Shown: one piece after another, positions 9,602 to 19,668 of the stretch
Position numbering within the stretch: the stretch's first letter is position 1
Layout: each line of letters begins with the position of its first letter
Assembly (NCBI RefSeq): GCF_014646755.1
Contig: NZ_BMNW01000003.1
Location: forward strand, 62,001-126,000
Reading direction: 5' to 3'
DNA: 64,000 nucleotides
From: Pseudomonas asuensis
Lineage (GTDB): Bacteria > Pseudomonadota > Gammaproteobacteria > Pseudomonadales > Pseudomonadaceae
Notes under the pieces: generated by a model
Told to the model about the DNA's origin: nothing
The model's database searches: none
Seen by the model: the letters and a program-made list of their open reading frames with translations, nothing else
Made by a program: the position numbers and the translations under genes

Positions 9602-10657
9602 ATGCTGGACTGGAAGAATCGTATAAGCAGTTGGAGGCGGCGGACAGACGGCGCTTCGGCTGTTGGTGGCCGGCCTTGGCTGCGCGCTGTGGCTGTCATC
9701 ATTGCGCTTTATCTGCTCGTGACATTTGTCCTGGGTTGGTACTGGAGCCGCGAGCCGGATCGCTTTCCTGTTCAGCAGCATGCTCAGGAAGCTGCCACTG
9801 CAGCTCAGCGCAAACTGGCACTGGGGTATACCACCGTAGAAACCCTCAAGATGGTTGCCGGTACCTTGCTCGACAAGCCAGGCGGCTATCTGTCCAACGA
9901 TGTCGCGCCACCCGGTCTCTGGCTCGACAATATGCCTTCATGGGAGTATGGCGTACTGGTGCAGGTGCGTGATCTCTCCCGTGCATTGCGCAAGGATTTT
10001 GCTCGCTCACAGTCTCAGTCGACGGAAGATGTTGATCTGGCAAAAGCTGAACCGCACTTCAATTTTGATAACCGCAGCTGGGCAATGCCATCCTCGGAGT
10101 CAGAATATCGAGCGGGTATTCGGTCCCTGGATCGTTACCTGGCGCGTCTAGGCGGGCAGGATCAGCAGCGTGCATTGTTCTATGGGCGTGCGGATAACCT
10201 GCGTAACTGGTTGGGTGATGTAGAGACCCGCCTGGGCTCGCTGTCGCAACGGCTTTCGGCCAGCGTGGGCCGTTCCCGTCTGGATGCCGATATCAATCCT
10301 AACCAGGATCTCCTGCCAGGACAGATGCCGGAGGTTCACGAGCGTATCGTCAAAACGCCTTGGCTTCAGATTGATAACGTTTTCTATGAAGCGCGTGGCC
10401 AGGCTTGGGCGTTGTCTCATATTCTGCGCGCTATCGAGGTAGATTTTGCTGACGTGTTGGCCAAGAAGAACGCAACGGTCAACGTACGTGAAATCATTCG
10501 GGAGCTTGAGGCCGCTCAGCAGCCTGTGTGGAGCCCCATGATTCTGAACGGCAGTGGCTTTGGGATTCTGGCTAACCATTCCCTGGTAATTGCCAACTAT
10601 ATCTCTCGCGCCAATGCGGCCATTATCGACTTGCGCCAGCTGATGGAGCAGGGTTGA
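9602..10657 (+). CDS. DUF2333 family protein
   Basis: A 351-residue protein of unknown function, conserved beside the GGDEF gene and speA in pseudomonads. After a basic N-terminus there is one membrane anchor at about 36-50 (VAVIIALYLLVTFVLGWYW), then a mostly helical domain expected in the periplasm. The ATG at 9602 is preceded by TAAGGAATAACATC. It is transcribed divergently from the GGDEF gene across a 207-bp gap that must hold both promoters. A strong terminator follows, so it is probably monocistronic. Confidence 0.85.
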   Translation: MLDWKNRISSWRRRTDGASAVGGRPWLRAVAVIIALYLLVTFVLGWYWSREPDRFPVQQHAQEAATAAQRKLALGYTTVETLKMVAGTLLDKPGGYLSNDVAPPGLWLDNMPSWEYGVLVQVRDLSRALRKDFARSQSQSTEDVDLAKAEPHFNFDNRSWAMPSSESEYRAGIRSLDRYLARLGGQDQQRALFYGRADNLRNWLGDVETRLGSLSQRLSASVGRSRLDADINPNQDLLPGQMPEVHERIVKTPWLQIDNVFYEARGQAWALSHILRAIEVDFADVLAKKNATVNVREIIRELEAAQQPVWSPMILNGSGFGILANHSLVIANYISRANAAIIDLRQLMEQG

Positions 10658-10660
10658 TCT

Positions 10661-10710
10661 GTTGCCTGGCTGGCCGTACCGTTCAGATGCAGCCAGCCAG
10701 GCAACTTTTA
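10661..10710 (+). terminator. Strong terminator after DUF2333 gene
   Basis: GTTGCCTGGCTGG (10661-10673) pairs perfectly with CCAGCCAGGCAAC (10693-10705), a 13-bp stem with a 19-nt loop, followed by TTTTATT. It starts 3 bp after the stop codon and isolates this gene from the next. Confidence 0.88.
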
Positions 10711-10803
10711 TTGAACACTTTGCTCAATACCTTTCCGTAAGCATGTCTTATTTCTTTTCAGGCATTAATAGCCTGCCCACCCCTGAGCCAAACAGGAGGT
10801 CAC

Positions 10804-11793
10804 ATGTCAGTCGAAACATTGACTATTCAAGGTATATCCCGTCCCGTTAGCCGCATTGCCCTGGGTACTTGGGCAATTGGTGGCTGGATGTGGGGCGGTA
10901 GTGACGAGGCTAAGGCCATCGCCACAATCCGCAGTGCAGTAGAGCGCGGTATCAACCTGATCGATACTGCTCCGGTCTACGGCTTCGGCAACTCCGAAGA
11001 GATCGTGGGCAAGGCACTGCAAGGGATACGTGATAAGGCAGTGATCGCTACTAAGGTTGCGCTGGACTGGAACGATGAAGGCCCTTTCCGCAACGCCAGC
11101 CCGGCTCGTATCCGTAAGGAAATTGAAGATTCCCTGCGTCGTCTCAAGACCGACCACATTGATTTGTATCAGGTGCACTGGCCAGATCCAATGACACCGA
11201 TTGACGAGACGGCCCGTGAGCTGGAAAAGCTGCGCCAGGAAGGAAAAGTACTGGCCTTGGGTGTTAGCAATTTCTCGCCTGAGCAGATGGACGCCTTTCG
11301 CAGTGTTGCCCCTCTTGCTTCCGTGCAGCCTCCTTACAACCTTTTCGAACGTGATATTGAAAAGGATGTACTGCCTTACGCCAAGGAGCACAAACTAGCC
11401 GTACTGGCCTATGGCGCGCTGTGCCGTGGGTTGCTGGCTGGTAAAATGTCCCCGTCGACACGCTTTGACGGAGATGACCTGCGCAAGGTGGATCCAAAAT
11501 TTCAATCGCCACGCTTTGAGCAATACCTGGCTGCCGTGGCTGCGTTGGAAGATTACGCACGTGCCCGTCATGACAAGACGGTTCTGGCCCTGGCTATTCG
11601 CTGGATTCTTGATCAAGGCCCGACGATTGCGCTGTGGGGCGCCAGAAAGCCCGAGCAGATTGAAGGCGTAGATGAGGCATTTGGCTGGTCACTGAGCCAG
11701 GATGAGCTGGATGAGATCGATAGGCTGTTGACCAGACATGTAACCGATCCAGTAGGGCCGGAATTCATGGCTCCTCCAACACGTAAGGGCTAA
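10804..11793 (+). CDS. Aldo/keto reductase
   Basis: NADPH-dependent aldo/keto reductase of 329 residues; the substrate is not deducible. The catalytic tetrad is visible: Asp54, Tyr59, Lys84 and His125 (LIDTAPVYG, IATKV, YQVHWPD). The TIM-barrel pattern runs to the C-terminal cofactor segment (IALWGARKPEQ). The start is decided by a canonical AGGAGGT at 10795-10800, three bases before the ATG. It is a stand-alone gene: a strong terminator precedes it and 188 bp follow. I do not recall it between DUF2333 and the SUI1 gene in P. aeruginosa, so it may be a local insertion. Confidence 0.9.
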   Translation: MSVETLTIQGISRPVSRIALGTWAIGGWMWGGSDEAKAIATIRSAVERGINLIDTAPVYGFGNSEEIVGKALQGIRDKAVIATKVALDWNDEGPFRNASPARIRKEIEDSLRRLKTDHIDLYQVHWPDPMTPIDETARELEKLRQEGKVLALGVSNFSPEQMDAFRSVAPLASVQPPYNLFERDIEKDVLPYAKEHKLAVLAYGALCRGLLAGKMSPSTRFDGDDLRKVDPKFQSPRFEQYLAAVAALEDYARARHDKTVLALAIRWILDQGPTIALWGARKPEQIEGVDEAFGWSLSQDELDEIDRLLTRHVTDPVGPEFMAPPTRKG

Positions 11794-11981
11794 TGAGAGC
11801 CATGGCAGGTTTTTTACGAGCCTGTCATAAAAATATCCGGCATTGGCGCAAATTTGTACTTAGCATTTGCGTTCAATGCTGGTAAATTGCGCGACCTTTT
11901 AATGCGCAGCCCCTGCCAGAGTGGGGCGCTCTCGGTTGGTTCTCCAACCTGTCGCTATCCTGACCCTGTGAGGAATGCCCG

Positions 11982-12353
11982 GTGGTCAAGAAAGCCTCTT
12001 CTTTTGCTGGTCTCGGCGGCCTGGTGTATTCCACCGACAGTGGTCGTCATTGCCCGGATTGCAACAAACCTTTCGCTGACTGTATCTGCAAGCAGGCCCA
12101 CGTGCCGGCTGGTGATGGTACCGCCCGCGTTCGCCGTGAAACCAAAGGCCGTGGAGGCAAGACTGTCACCACCGTCAGCGGTGTGCCTGTGACTGCCGAT
12201 GAATTGAAAGAATTGGCGAGCACACTGAAAAGACGCTGCGGCACCGGCGGTGCGCTAAAGGATGGCGTTATTGAAATTCAGGGCGATCATGTCGACCTGC
12301 TGATCGATGAGCTGACCAAGCGCGGTTTCAAGGCCAAGAAATCTGGCGGTTGA
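11982..12353 (+). CDS. yciH: SUI1/YciH-like translation initiation factor
   Basis: Bacterial eIF1-like protein thought to influence fidelity of start-site selection. It has 123 residues. A GTG start at 11982 ([20 protein letters not shown]) is preceded by GAGGAATG. The N-terminal segment has a small cysteine cluster ([13 protein letters not shown]) that looks metal-binding. The C-terminal SUI1 domain follows ([38 protein letters not shown]). It precedes speA by 94 bp and may share a transcript with it. Confidence 0.92.
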   Translation: MVKKASSFAGLGGLVYSTDSGRHCPDCNKPFADCICKQAHVPAGDGTARVRRETKGRGGKTVTTVSGVPVTADELKELASTLKRRCGTGGALKDGVIEIQGDHVDLLIDELTKRGFKAKKSGG

Positions 12354-12447
12354 ACGAACGGTTCTACGTTCAGGCTATATATATCCAAACTTACCGCAGC
12401 GATTTGCGGTCAACACCTTATTACCTTCAAGCAGGAGAATCTGGCGG

Positions 12448-14361
12448 ATGTCCCCACGACGTACGCGCAAAGATGACGGCAGCCAATGGACCGTAGCCGA
12501 TAGCCGTAGTGTGTACGGCATTCGCCACTGGGGTGCTGGCTACTTTGCTATCAATGACATCGGCAATGTCGAAGTCCGTCCTCATGGTCCCGATGGCGAG
12601 CCCATCGACCTTCATCTACTGGTGGGGCAATTGTGTGAGGCAGGCCTTTCGCTGCCTCTGCTGGTACGTTTCCCCGATATTCTGCAAGGTCGCGTACGGG
12701 CATTGACTGGAGCGTTCGATGCCAATATCGAGCGTATGGAATATGGTGGCCAGTACACAGCCCTATACCCGATCAAGGTCAATCAGCAGGAAGCTGTTGT
12801 CGAGAACATCATTGCTACACGCAATGTTTCGATTGGGCTTGAAGCAGGTTCTAAGCCTGAGCTGATGGCTGTTCTGGCACTGGCGCCAAAAGGCGGCACC
12901 ATTGTTTGCAATGGTTATAAGGATCGCGAGTTCATCCGTCTCGCCCTGATGGGGCTCAAGCTCGGCCATAACGTCTTCATCGTGATCGAGAAGGAATCCG
13001 AGGTTCCGTTGGTAATCGAGGAAGCTGCCGATCTTAAGGTGACGCCTCAGGTCGGTTTGCGCGTTCGCCTGTCATCGCTGGCATCCAGCAAGTGGGCCGA
13101 TACGGGCGGTGAGAAGTCCAAGTTTGGTCTGTCGGCTGCGCAGCTGCTGTCCGTTATCGAGCGTTTCCGCAAGGCAGGGTTGGAGCAGGGTGTTCGTCTG
13201 CTGCATTTCCATATGGGCTCGCAGATCGCCAATCTGGCTGACTACCGTCAGGGCTTCCGTGAGGCCATTCGTTATTATGCCGAACTGCGCGCCCTTGGCC
13301 TGCCGGTTGATCACGTCGATGTTGGCGGTGGCCTGGGTGTGGATTACGACGGCACGCACTCGCGTAATGCCAGCTCCATTAACTACGACATGGAAGACTA
13401 TGCTGCTACTGTCGTAGGAATGCTCAAGGAGTTCTGCGACCGCCAGGGCTTGCCGCATCCGAATATTTTCTCGGAAAGTGGTCGCGCCATGACAGCGCAC
13501 CATGCCGTGCTGGTCATGCAGGTGACCGATGTCGAGCGCAATAACGACACCATGCCCGATATCGAGAACTTCTCTGATAAGCCAGAAGTTGTGCAGTGGT
13601 TGGTTGAACTGCTGGGTGATACTGACCCGGAAATGGTGACCGAGACCTATTGGCGTGCTACGCAGTACGTGAGTGAGGCCTCTGCCCAGTATGCTTCCGG
13701 CCGTCTGAGCCTGAACGATAAAGCGCTGGCGGAGCAATGCTACTTTGCGATTTGCCGCCGGCTCTACAACCAGCTCAAGGCACGCCAGCGTTCGCATCGT
13801 CAGGTTCTGGACGAGCTGAATGACAAGTTGGCCGATAAGTACATCTGTAATTTCTCGGTCTTCCAGAGCTTGCCAGATACCTGGGCAATTGGACAAATCC
13901 TGCCTATTGTGCCGCTTACGCGTCTGGACGAAGAGCCCATGCGTCGTGCGGTGCTACAGGATCTGACCTGTGATTCCGATGGCAAGATCAATCAGTACGT
14001 GGATGAGCAGAGTATCGAGACCAGTTTGCCGGTTCACGATGTACGCCCGAATGAAGATTACATGCTGGGTGTATTCTTGGTAGGCGCTTATCAGGAAATT
14101 CTGGGCGATATGCATAACCTGTTTGGTGATACGGATTCGGTTAACGTCTATCTGGATGCTGATGGCACAGTCCGTCATGGTGGAATCGAGACTCACGACA
14201 CCATCGAAGACATGCTTCGTTATGTGCACCTCTCACCAGAAGAGCTGATGACCTACTACCGTGACAAGGTAGCCGGGGCAAAACTGACAGCACGTGAGCG
14301 TACGCAGTATCTGGATGCCTTGCGTCTCGGGCTGACCCGCTCGTCTTATCTCGCTACTTGA
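12448..14361 (+). CDS. speA: Biosynthetic arginine decarboxylase
   Basis: PLP enzyme converting arginine to agmatine, the entry to putrescine and spermidine synthesis. It has 637 residues, the usual length for SpeA. The ATG at 12448 follows AGGAG. The N-terminal alanine-racemase-like barrel contains YPIKVNQQ with the PLP lysine, HFHMGSQI, and [12 protein letters not shown] in the phosphate-binding region. The C-terminal half has [13 protein letters not shown] and the conserved tail [12 protein letters not shown] bidirectional terminator follows immediately. Confidence 0.97.
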   Translation: MSPRRTRKDDGSQWTVADSRSVYGIRHWGAGYFAINDIGNVEVRPHGPDGEPIDLHLLVGQLCEAGLSLPLLVRFPDILQGRVRALTGAFDANIERMEYGGQYTALYPIKVNQQEAVVENIIATRNVSIGLEAGSKPELMAVLALAPKGGTIVCNGYKDREFIRLALMGLKLGHNVFIVIEKESEVPLVIEEAADLKVTPQVGLRVRLSSLASSKWADTGGEKSKFGLSAAQLLSVIERFRKAGLEQGVRLLHFHMGSQIANLADYRQGFREAIRYYAELRALGLPVDHVDVGGGLGVDYDGTHSRNASSINYDMEDYAATVVGMLKEFCDRQGLPHPNIFSESGRAMTAHHAVLVMQVTDVERNNDTMPDIENFSDKPEVVQWLVELLGDTDPEMVTETYWRATQYVSEASAQYASGRLSLNDKALAEQCYFAICRRLYNQLKARQRSHRQVLDELNDKLADKYICNFSVFQSLPDTWAIGQILPIVPLTRLDEEPMRRAVLQDLTCDSDGKINQYVDEQSIETSLPVHDVRPNEDYMLGVFLVGAYQEILGDMHNLFGDTDSVNVYLDADGTVRHGGIETHDTIEDMLRYVHLSPEELMTYYRDKVAGAKLTARERTQYLDALRLGLTRSSYLAT

Positions 14362-14364
14362 TCT

Positions 14365-14398
14365 AAAAAAGCCCTGGCATTCAGCCAGGGCTTTTTTT
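14365..14398. terminator. Bidirectional terminator between speA and mtgA
   Basis: AAAAAAGCCCTGGC (14365-14378), loop ATTCA, GCCAGGGCTTTTTTT (14384-14398). With flanking A and T runs it works for the two converging genes. Its 3' arm runs into the mtgA stop codon (14397-14399). Confidence 0.92.
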
Positions 14399-15092
14399 AT
14401 CTCATGTGCAACAGGTAATCGCTACCGCCCAACTGTCGGACCTGCTGTCGAATCCAGTTGGCGCGACGGCTGACGTAGGCGCTAGGATGGCTTGGGCTCC
14501 AGCCTCTGGGATTGGGTAGGGTTGCTGCTAACAGGCTGGCTTGCCGATCCGACAGGTAAGGAGCGCCTATACCAAAATGATACTGCGCAGCCGCTTCAGC
14601 GCCGAATACTCCAGAACCCCACTCAACGCTGTTGAGATAAACTTCCAAAATACGTTGCTTGGGCCATAGGGTCTCAATCAACAGAGTAAACCAGGCTTCA
14701 AACCCTTTGCGTACCCAACTGCGGCCTGTCCAGAGAAATAGATTCTTGGCCGTTTGCTGGCTGATCGTACTGGCTCCACGCAGAGAGCCACCCGCCTCGT
14801 TGTGGCTAAAGGCTTTGCGGATGGCTTCCATATCGAAGCCCCAATGCTGACCGAAGTGCTGATCTTCTCCAGCCACTACTGACATTTTCAGATTGTCCGG
14901 CAGTTCGTTCCACGGCCGCCATTCCCGTTGCAGATCAATCGGCTTGCCATCCATCCACGACTCTACCTTTCGCTCTACCATGACCATTGAGCCGGGCGGC
15001 GGTACCCAGCGAAACATCAGGACGAGCAGCACGCTTACAGCCACGAGGATAAGCGTATAGAGAAACAAACGACGTAGAAGAGAGCGCACCAT
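14397..15092 (-). CDS. mtgA: Monofunctional peptidoglycan glycosyltransferase
   Basis: Polymerises lipid II into glycan strands at the inner membrane without a transpeptidase domain. It has 231 residues. The N-terminal membrane anchor is about residues 9-27 (FLYTLILVAVSVLLVLMF). The GT51 domain contains EDQHFGQHWGFD with the catalytic Glu, GGSLRGASTISQQTAKNLFL, and KQRILEVYLNSVEWG with the second Glu. Length and motifs are normal for MtgA. It converges on speA through a shared terminator. Confidence 0.96.
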   Translation of the reverse strand: MVRSLLRRLFLYTLILVAVSVLLVLMFRWVPPPGSMVMVERKVESWMDGKPIDLQREWRPWNELPDNLKMSVVAGEDQHFGQHWGFDMEAIRKAFSHNEAGGSLRGASTISQQTAKNLFLWTGRSWVRKGFEAWFTLLIETLWPKQRILEVYLNSVEWGSGVFGAEAAAQYHFGIGAPYLSDRQASLLAATLPNPRGWSPSHPSAYVSRRANWIRQQVRQLGGSDYLLHMR

Positions 15093-15159
15093 GCGACTTG
15101 GTCTTTAGGAATGAGCGGTCCATTATAACGATCGCTTCGATTCTGTCTGGGAGTTATCC

Positions 15160-15531
15160 ATGCTTCGTACGTTTCTCATGCTGGCAGCCGTGTTTGGCTT
15201 TACAGGGGTCGGCCTTGGGGCTTTTGCGGCCCATGGTCTGAAAGGGCGGCTTTCGCCAGAGCATCTGGCTGTATTCCAGACCGGCGTCCTGTATCAGCTT
15301 ATACATGCCTTGGCATTACTGGGTATTGCCATTCTGGCCACTCATCTTCAGGGACGTCTGGTTGGTTTGGCGGGCACTTTTTTTGCGATAGGGATCGTGC
15401 TGTTTTCGGGTAGTCTCTACGCTCTGACCCTTTCTGGGATCAGTAAGCTGGGTATCATCACACCTTTTGGCGGGCTTGCCTTCCTGGCGGGATGGGTTTG
15501 CTTGGGATTGGTGGCCTGGCGATTGGCCTAG
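15160..15531 (+). CDS. DUF423 family membrane protein
   Basis: A small (123-residue) inner-membrane protein of unknown function. Four hydrophobic segments cover nearly the whole length. The family-typical start (LGAFAAHGLKGRLSPEHLAVFQTGVLYQLIHALAL) and the C-terminal GGLAFLAGWV segment are both present. It lies 76 bp upstream of thiS on the same strand, but nothing in it points to thiamine metabolism. The same adjacency occurs in other pseudomonads. Confidence 0.9.
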   Translation: MLRTFLMLAAVFGFTGVGLGAFAAHGLKGRLSPEHLAVFQTGVLYQLIHALALLGIAILATHLQGRLVGLAGTFFAIGIVLFSGSLYALTLSGISKLGIITPFGGLAFLAGWVCLGLVAWRLA

Positions 15532-15607
15532 ATGACGATACAGCGTTGGTCATCGTGGCAGAAGGGGCTAGAATGCAGCCCTTCATACATTTCAGACCGC
15601 TTCTGCC

Positions 15608-15808
15608 ATGCGCATTCAATTGAACGGCGAATCTTTCGAACTTCCTGACGGTACCACCGTGGCGGATCTGCTTGTCCGGCTCGAGTTGACCGGAAAGCGG
15701 GTCGCCGTGGAGCGTAACCTCGATATCGTACCCCGCAGCCAGCATGCCGCGACCACCCTGGTGGATGGCGATCAGCTGGAAGTGGTTCATGCTATTGGTG
15801 GCGGCTAG
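15608..15808 (+). CDS. thiS: Sulfur carrier protein ThiS
   Basis: Ubiquitin-like sulfur carrier for thiazole formation in thiamine synthesis; its C-terminal glycine is adenylated and thiocarboxylated. It has 66 residues beginning [22 protein letters not shown] and ending in the required Gly-Gly. It is followed at 18 bp by thiG, the partner that consumes the thiocarboxylate. Confidence 0.96.
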   Translation: MRIQLNGESFELPDGTTVADLLVRLELTGKRVAVERNLDIVPRSQHAATTLVDGDQLEVVHAIGGG

Positions 15809-15826
15809 GCCGCCGGAGAATCTGCC

Positions 15827-16621
15827 ATGACCAGCAATCGTCAAGATACACCGCTTACCCTGGCCGGACGCACCTATCAGTCGCGTCTGCTTGTGGGAAC
15901 CGGTAAATACAAGGATCTGGAGGAGACCCGTCTGGCCATTGAGGCGTCGGGCGCTGAAATTGTGACCGTTGCAGTCCGCCGGACCAATATCGGTCAGAAC
16001 CCAGGCGAGCCGAACCTGCTGGATGTTATTCCACCAGATCGCTATACCATCCTGCCCAACACGGCTGGCTGCTATGATGCCGTTGAGGCCGTACGGACTT
16101 GTCGTCTAGCGCGCGAGCTTCTTGATGGGCATTCACTGGTCAAGCTTGAAGTATTGGCTGATCAGAAGACATTGTTCCCCAATGTCATCGAAACCTTGAA
16201 GGCCGCCGAGACACTGGTGAAGGATGGTTTCGATGTTATGGTGTACACCAGCGATGACCCCATTATTGCCCGCCAACTGGCCGAGATCGGTTGCATTGCC
16301 GTGATGCCACTGGCCGGTTTGATCGGCTCTGGGCTGGGTATCTGCAATCCCTATAACCTACGCATCATTCTGGAAGAGGCCAAGGTACCGGTTCTGGTCG
16401 ATGCTGGTGTAGGTACCGCTTCGGATGCAACTATTGCGATGGAGCTAGGGTGCGATGCCGTCCTGATGAATACAGCCATTGCCCATGCCAAGGACCCAGT
16501 ACTAATGGGTGAAGCCATGAAGCATGCCATTTTGGCAGGACGCATGGCCTATCTGGCAGGGCGGATGCCTCGCAAACTGTATGCATCGGCTTCATCTCCT
16601 CTGGAAGGTCTGATCAACTGA
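15827..16621 (+). CDS. thiG: Thiazole synthase
   Basis: Builds the thiazole phosphate moiety of thiamine from 1-deoxy-D-xylulose 5-phosphate, dehydroglycine and ThiS thiocarboxylate. It has 264 residues with a TIM-barrel pattern. Visible motifs are the N-terminal [21 protein letters not shown], the [14 protein letters not shown] strand with the Schiff-base Lys, [13 protein letters not shown], and [13 protein letters not shown]. The start ATG follows GCCGGAGAATCTGCC. It is translationally close to thiS. Confidence 0.97.
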   Translation: MTSNRQDTPLTLAGRTYQSRLLVGTGKYKDLEETRLAIEASGAEIVTVAVRRTNIGQNPGEPNLLDVIPPDRYTILPNTAGCYDAVEAVRTCRLARELLDGHSLVKLEVLADQKTLFPNVIETLKAAETLVKDGFDVMVYTSDDPIIARQLAEIGCIAVMPLAGLIGSGLGICNPYNLRIILEEAKVPVLVDAGVGTASDATIAMELGCDAVLMNTAIAHAKDPVLMGEAMKHAILAGRMAYLAGRMPRKLYASASSPLEGLIN

Positions 16622-16651
16622 TCACGACGCTCCACTCATCTTAACCTTTAG

Positions 16652-16682
16652 CGACCCGGCTTTCTCGCTGGGTCGTGTTGTC
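16652..16682 (+). terminator. Possible weak terminator between thiG and trmB
   Basis: CGACCCGGC (16652-16660), loop TTTCTC, GCTGGGTCG (16667-16675): a 9-bp stem with one G-T pair. It is followed by a poor T-tract (TGTTGTC). It ends about 20 bp before the trmB ATG and may only attenuate. Confidence 0.35.
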
Positions 16683-16695
16683 TTTGTGAATAGCC

Positions 16696-17406
16696 ATGAG
16701 CGATCAGGAACTCGATAACGCCCCCGCACGCCCGATGCGTACCGTCAAAAGTTTTGTCATGCGGGCGGGACGCATGACGGAAGGTCAAAAGCGAGGCCTT
16801 GACCTGGGCTTGCCTCGCTTCGGTCTTGACCTGGAGGCGGGTCTTCAGGATTTCGATACTGTTTTTAACCGCCAAGCGCCGCGTACCTTTGAAATTGGCT
16901 TTGGCATGGGTCACTCCTTGCTGGAGATGGCTGCTGCAGCGCCCGAGCAGGATTTTATTGGCGTTGAGGTCCACCGTCCTGGTGTAGGTGCGTTGCTGAA
17001 TGGCTTGCTGACCCAACAGCTGAGCAACGTGCGTGTATACAGCTGCGATGCCTTGGAAGTGCTTCGCCAATGCGTTCCTGATGCAAGCCTGGACCGGCTG
17101 CTGCTGTTTTTCCCCGACCCGTGGCACAAGGCTCGTCATCATAAGCGCCGTATCGTTCAGCCTGAGTTTGCCGAGCTGGTTCGAAGCAAGCTAAAGGTTG
17201 GCGGTGTACTACATATGGCAACCGATTGGGAACCCTATGCCGAATACATGCTTGAAATCATGAGCGCCGCGCCGGGGTATCGCAATCAGGCCTTGGATGG
17301 GACTTATGTTCCACGACCTGAGGAGCGCCCCATTACCAAGTTCGAACGTCGCGGTGAGCGGCTTGGGCATGGTGTGTGGGACCTCAAGTTCGAGCGCATC
17401 GAATAA
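16696..17406 (+). CDS. trmB: tRNA (guanine-N7)-methyltransferase
   Basis: SAM-dependent formation of 7-methylguanosine at position 46 of tRNA variable loops. It has 236 residues. The SAM site is [15 protein letters not shown]. Family motifs [33 protein letters not shown] and [12 protein letters not shown] are all present. The C-terminus has the [17 protein letters not shown] signature. It follows thiG, as in other pseudomonads, and ends in a strong shared terminator. Confidence 0.97.
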   Translation: MSDQELDNAPARPMRTVKSFVMRAGRMTEGQKRGLDLGLPRFGLDLEAGLQDFDTVFNRQAPRTFEIGFGMGHSLLEMAAAAPEQDFIGVEVHRPGVGALLNGLLTQQLSNVRVYSCDALEVLRQCVPDASLDRLLLFFPDPWHKARHHKRRIVQPEFAELVRSKLKVGGVLHMATDWEPYAEYMLEIMSAAPGYRNQALDGTYVPRPEERPITKFERRGERLGHGVWDLKFERIE

Positions 17407-17408
17407 TG

Positions 17409-17439
17409 AAAAGGCCTGACCACTGTGTCAGGCCTTTTT
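17409..17439. terminator. Bidirectional terminator between trmB and the DUF3392 gene
   Basis: AAAAGGCCTGAC (17409-17420), loop CACTGT, GTCAGGCCTTTTT (17427-17439). The A and T runs on both sides serve the two converging genes. Confidence 0.9.
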
Positions 17440-17448
17440 GTATGCCTG

Positions 17449-17772
17449 TCAGCGTCGCTCGGCCAGAACGCCCAGCAGGCAAGCGCCAACCAGCAACGCT
17501 GGCGCCAGGCTGTAGTTATTGAACTGGCCCAATCCTTTCACTACCCAAGGGGTTAGATGGGTGGTTGCCGCGCCATAAATGCTTACCGAAGCTGAAGCCA
17601 GAATCGGTACGCGTACAAAGGTAGGCAAACTACCCAGGCGCTGTTTTATCCAGCTGTTGATTTCGGTCCCAAACATGACCAGCAGGGTGGAAATCAGAGC
17701 CAGAGCAATTTCGGCCAGATGGCCACGACACCAGCGAGAGGCATCTGCAATAAGGCTAAGTAAAAAGTCCAA
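17449..17772 (-). CDS. DUF3392 family membrane protein
   Basis: A 107-residue protein of unknown function. It has an N-terminal amphipathic segment and two or three hydrophobic stretches (about 21-35, 50-70 and 88-104), consistent with an inner-membrane protein. It follows hemW by 13 bp on the same strand and probably shares its transcript. The same order is found in P. aeruginosa. No catalytic or binding motif is visible. Confidence 0.85.
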   Translation of the reverse strand: MDFLLSLIADASRWCRGHLAEIALALISTLLVMFGTEINSWIKQRLGSLPTFVRVPILASASVSIYGAATTHLTPWVVKGLGQFNNYSLAPALLVGACLLGVLAERR

Positions 17773-17785
17773 GCGTCATGTCTCC

Positions 17786-18943
17786 TTAGTCGGACAGGAA
17801 GTGCTGTAGCACATCATTCAAAAAAAGCTGCCCATGGGGGGTGGGGGCTAGCCTTGCTGGATCCTTTTCAAGCAGGCCTTTACTGCGCAGCGCTTTGAGC
17901 GCGTCATGCAGACTTTCCAAGGGTTGGCCGGTTCGCTGCGGATACTGCTCGCTTGGAACGCCTTCAACCAGACGCAGAGCGTTCATCATGAACTCAAAGG
18001 GAAGCTCTGCTGGCGTCAGTACTCGCTCGCCTGCTTGAAAGTGCTTGGCAGGGTCCAGGTAGTCTTTGGGCAGGCGGGTCTTCCAGGTACGAACGATGCG
18101 CCCTTCAGGTGAGCTCAGCTTGGCATGGGCGCCTGCGCCAATTCCAAGGAAGTCACCAAAGGTCCAGTAGTTCAGGTTATGACGCGCTTGCCGACCGGGT
18201 TGAGCATAGGCAGATGTTTCGTATTGCCGGTAACCCATTTCGGCAAGCCGAGCCTGGCCGGCTTCTTGGATATCCCAAAGGGTATCGTCTTCAGGAAGCT
18301 CAGGCGGTTGGCTCCAGAAGACGGTATTGGGTTCCATGGTGAGTTGATACCAGGAGATATGCGTTGGTGCGAGTGCAATTGCTTGCTCAAGATCTGCCAT
18401 TGCGTCTGAAACGCTCTGGTCAGGCAGGCCATGCATGAGGTCCAGGTTGAAGTTGTCGAAACCTGCGCGACGTGCCATCTCCGCTGCTCGAACAGCTTCA
18501 TCCCGCCCATGAATCCGCCCCAGTGCTTTGAGTTTAGTGTCCTGAAAACTTTGGATACCAATGGAAAGCCGGTTAATGCCGAGCTGTCGGTAAGCCGCGA
18601 ATTTGTCCTGCTCAAATGTCCCAGGGTTGGCCTCAAGGGTAATTTCGATGTCTGAGGCAAACTCAACCCGGCGCTCTATGCCTTCAAGCAAACGCCCTAG
18701 TGCATTGGCTGAAAGCAGACTCGGCGTACCTCCGCCAAAGAAAATCGAACTCAGCGGCCGACCCTGTATATGAACAAGGTCGGCATCCAGGTCCGCTAGC
18801 AGCGCATCAACATACTCTTCTTCAGGTAGCTGAGGCCCTGCTGCATGCGAGTTGAAATCGCAATAGGGGCACTTACGCACGCACCACGGAATATGGATAT
18901 AGGCGGCCAGCGGGGGGAGTTCGAACGATACTGGCTGAGTCAA
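17786..18943 (-). CDS. hemW: Radical SAM heme chaperone HemW
   Basis: Heme-binding radical SAM protein that delivers heme to respiratory proteins; it was once annotated as an oxygen-independent coproporphyrinogen oxidase. It has 385 residues. The cluster motif is CVRKCPYC (CxxxCxxC, the HemW/HemN spacing), followed by [18 protein letters not shown] and the [14 protein letters not shown] segment. The start overlaps the rdgB stop by 4 bp, indicating translational coupling. Confidence 0.94.
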   Translation of the reverse strand: MTQPVSFELPPLAAYIHIPWCVRKCPYCDFNSHAAGPQLPEEEYVDALLADLDADLVHIQGRPLSSIFFGGGTPSLLSANALGRLLEGIERRVEFASDIEITLEANPGTFEQDKFAAYRQLGINRLSIGIQSFQDTKLKALGRIHGRDEAVRAAEMARRAGFDNFNLDLMHGLPDQSVSDAMADLEQAIALAPTHISWYQLTMEPNTVFWSQPPELPEDDTLWDIQEAGQARLAEMGYRQYETSAYAQPGRQARHNLNYWTFGDFLGIGAGAHAKLSSPEGRIVRTWKTRLPKDYLDPAKHFQAGERVLTPAELPFEFMMNALRLVEGVPSEQYPQRTGQPLESLHDALKALRSKGLLEKDPARLAPTPHGQLFLNDVLQHFLSD

Positions 18944-19533
18944 AGTCCGAGCCGCTCACGGAGAATGGCCATGGCGCGGGCACGGTGGCTGATACGGTTC
19001 TTTTCTTCAGGTACCAGCTCTGCGCTCGAACAATCCCGTTCGGGTACCCAGAATAAGGGATCATACCCAAAGCCATGCTCGCCCCGCATCTCAAAGAGAA
19101 TTCGTCCCTCCCAGATACCTTCACAGACAATAGGAAGCGGATCATCAGCGTGACGGACTAGGGCCAGCACGCTTACAAATTGGGCGCCACGCTCGGCCTC
19201 AGGAATACCTTTAAGCGCATCGAGCAGCTTTGCATTGTTAGCAGCGTCACCACGACCCTCTGCATAGCGTGCCGAGTAGATGCCTGGCGCACCACCAAGT
19301 GCGTTAACAGCAAGACCCGAGTCGTCAGCCAAGGCAGGCAGGCCGGATACACGTGCGGCGTTACGTGCTTTAAGAATGGCATTCTCAATAAAGGAAAGCC
19401 CTGTTTCTTCCGGCTCGACTTGGCTGAACTCGCCTACAGAGCGCACCCTGACAGCGTCTCCCAGCATGGCCTGAAGTTCTTTGAGCTTGCCAGCGTTATG
19501 ACTGGCCAGCACCAGCTCGGACAGTTGGATCAT
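18940..19533 (-). CDS. rdgB: dITP/XTP pyrophosphatase
   Basis: House-cleaning nucleotidase that hydrolyses ITP, dITP and XTP to monophosphates, keeping deaminated purines out of DNA. It has 197 residues. Family motifs are [13 protein letters not shown] at the N-terminus, the acidic [18 protein letters not shown] segment, [24 protein letters not shown], and [12 protein letters not shown]. The C-terminus has the NRISHRARA motif. It is the first gene of rdgB-hemW-DUF3392. Confidence 0.96.
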   Translation of the reverse strand: MIQLSELVLASHNAGKLKELQAMLGDAVRVRSVGEFSQVEPEETGLSFIENAILKARNAARVSGLPALADDSGLAVNALGGAPGIYSARYAEGRGDAANNAKLLDALKGIPEAERGAQFVSVLALVRHADDPLPIVCEGIWEGRILFEMRGEHGFGYDPLFWVPERDCSSAELVPEEKNRISHRARAMAILRERLGL

Positions 19534-19618
19534 GTCGTGTCATCTCTGGTTTGGGGCGGAAACAGACGAATATTTGCCTGCCCGCAATGATATGAAATCT
19601 GAGGAGTTGATGTATGTG

Positions 19619-19650
19619 ATTCAGATAGCGGGTCATGCCGCTATCTGAAT
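19619..19650. repeat. Perfect 13-bp hairpin without T-tract
   Basis: ATTCAGATAGCGG (19619-19631), loop GTCATG, CCGCTATCTGAAT (19638-19650). It lies in the gap between the metW stop and the rdgB start. There is no T-run on either strand, so it is not a classical intrinsic terminator. It could be an RNA 3' end stabiliser, a Rho-dependent end or a REP-like element. Confidence 0.5.
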
Positions 19651-19668
19651 CCATGCGACAAATACCTG

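Noticed and set aside
11802-11828. Terminator after the aldo/keto reductase gene (ATGGCAGG ... CCTGTCAT)
   Set aside because: The stem contains a G-T pair, the T-run is in the loop, and AAAAATA follows it, so it does not have terminator form on the plus strand.
15532-15607. A TPP riboswitch upstream of thiS
   Set aside because: The gap is only 76 bp and lacks the conserved TPP aptamer elements; it has just a small bulged hairpin.
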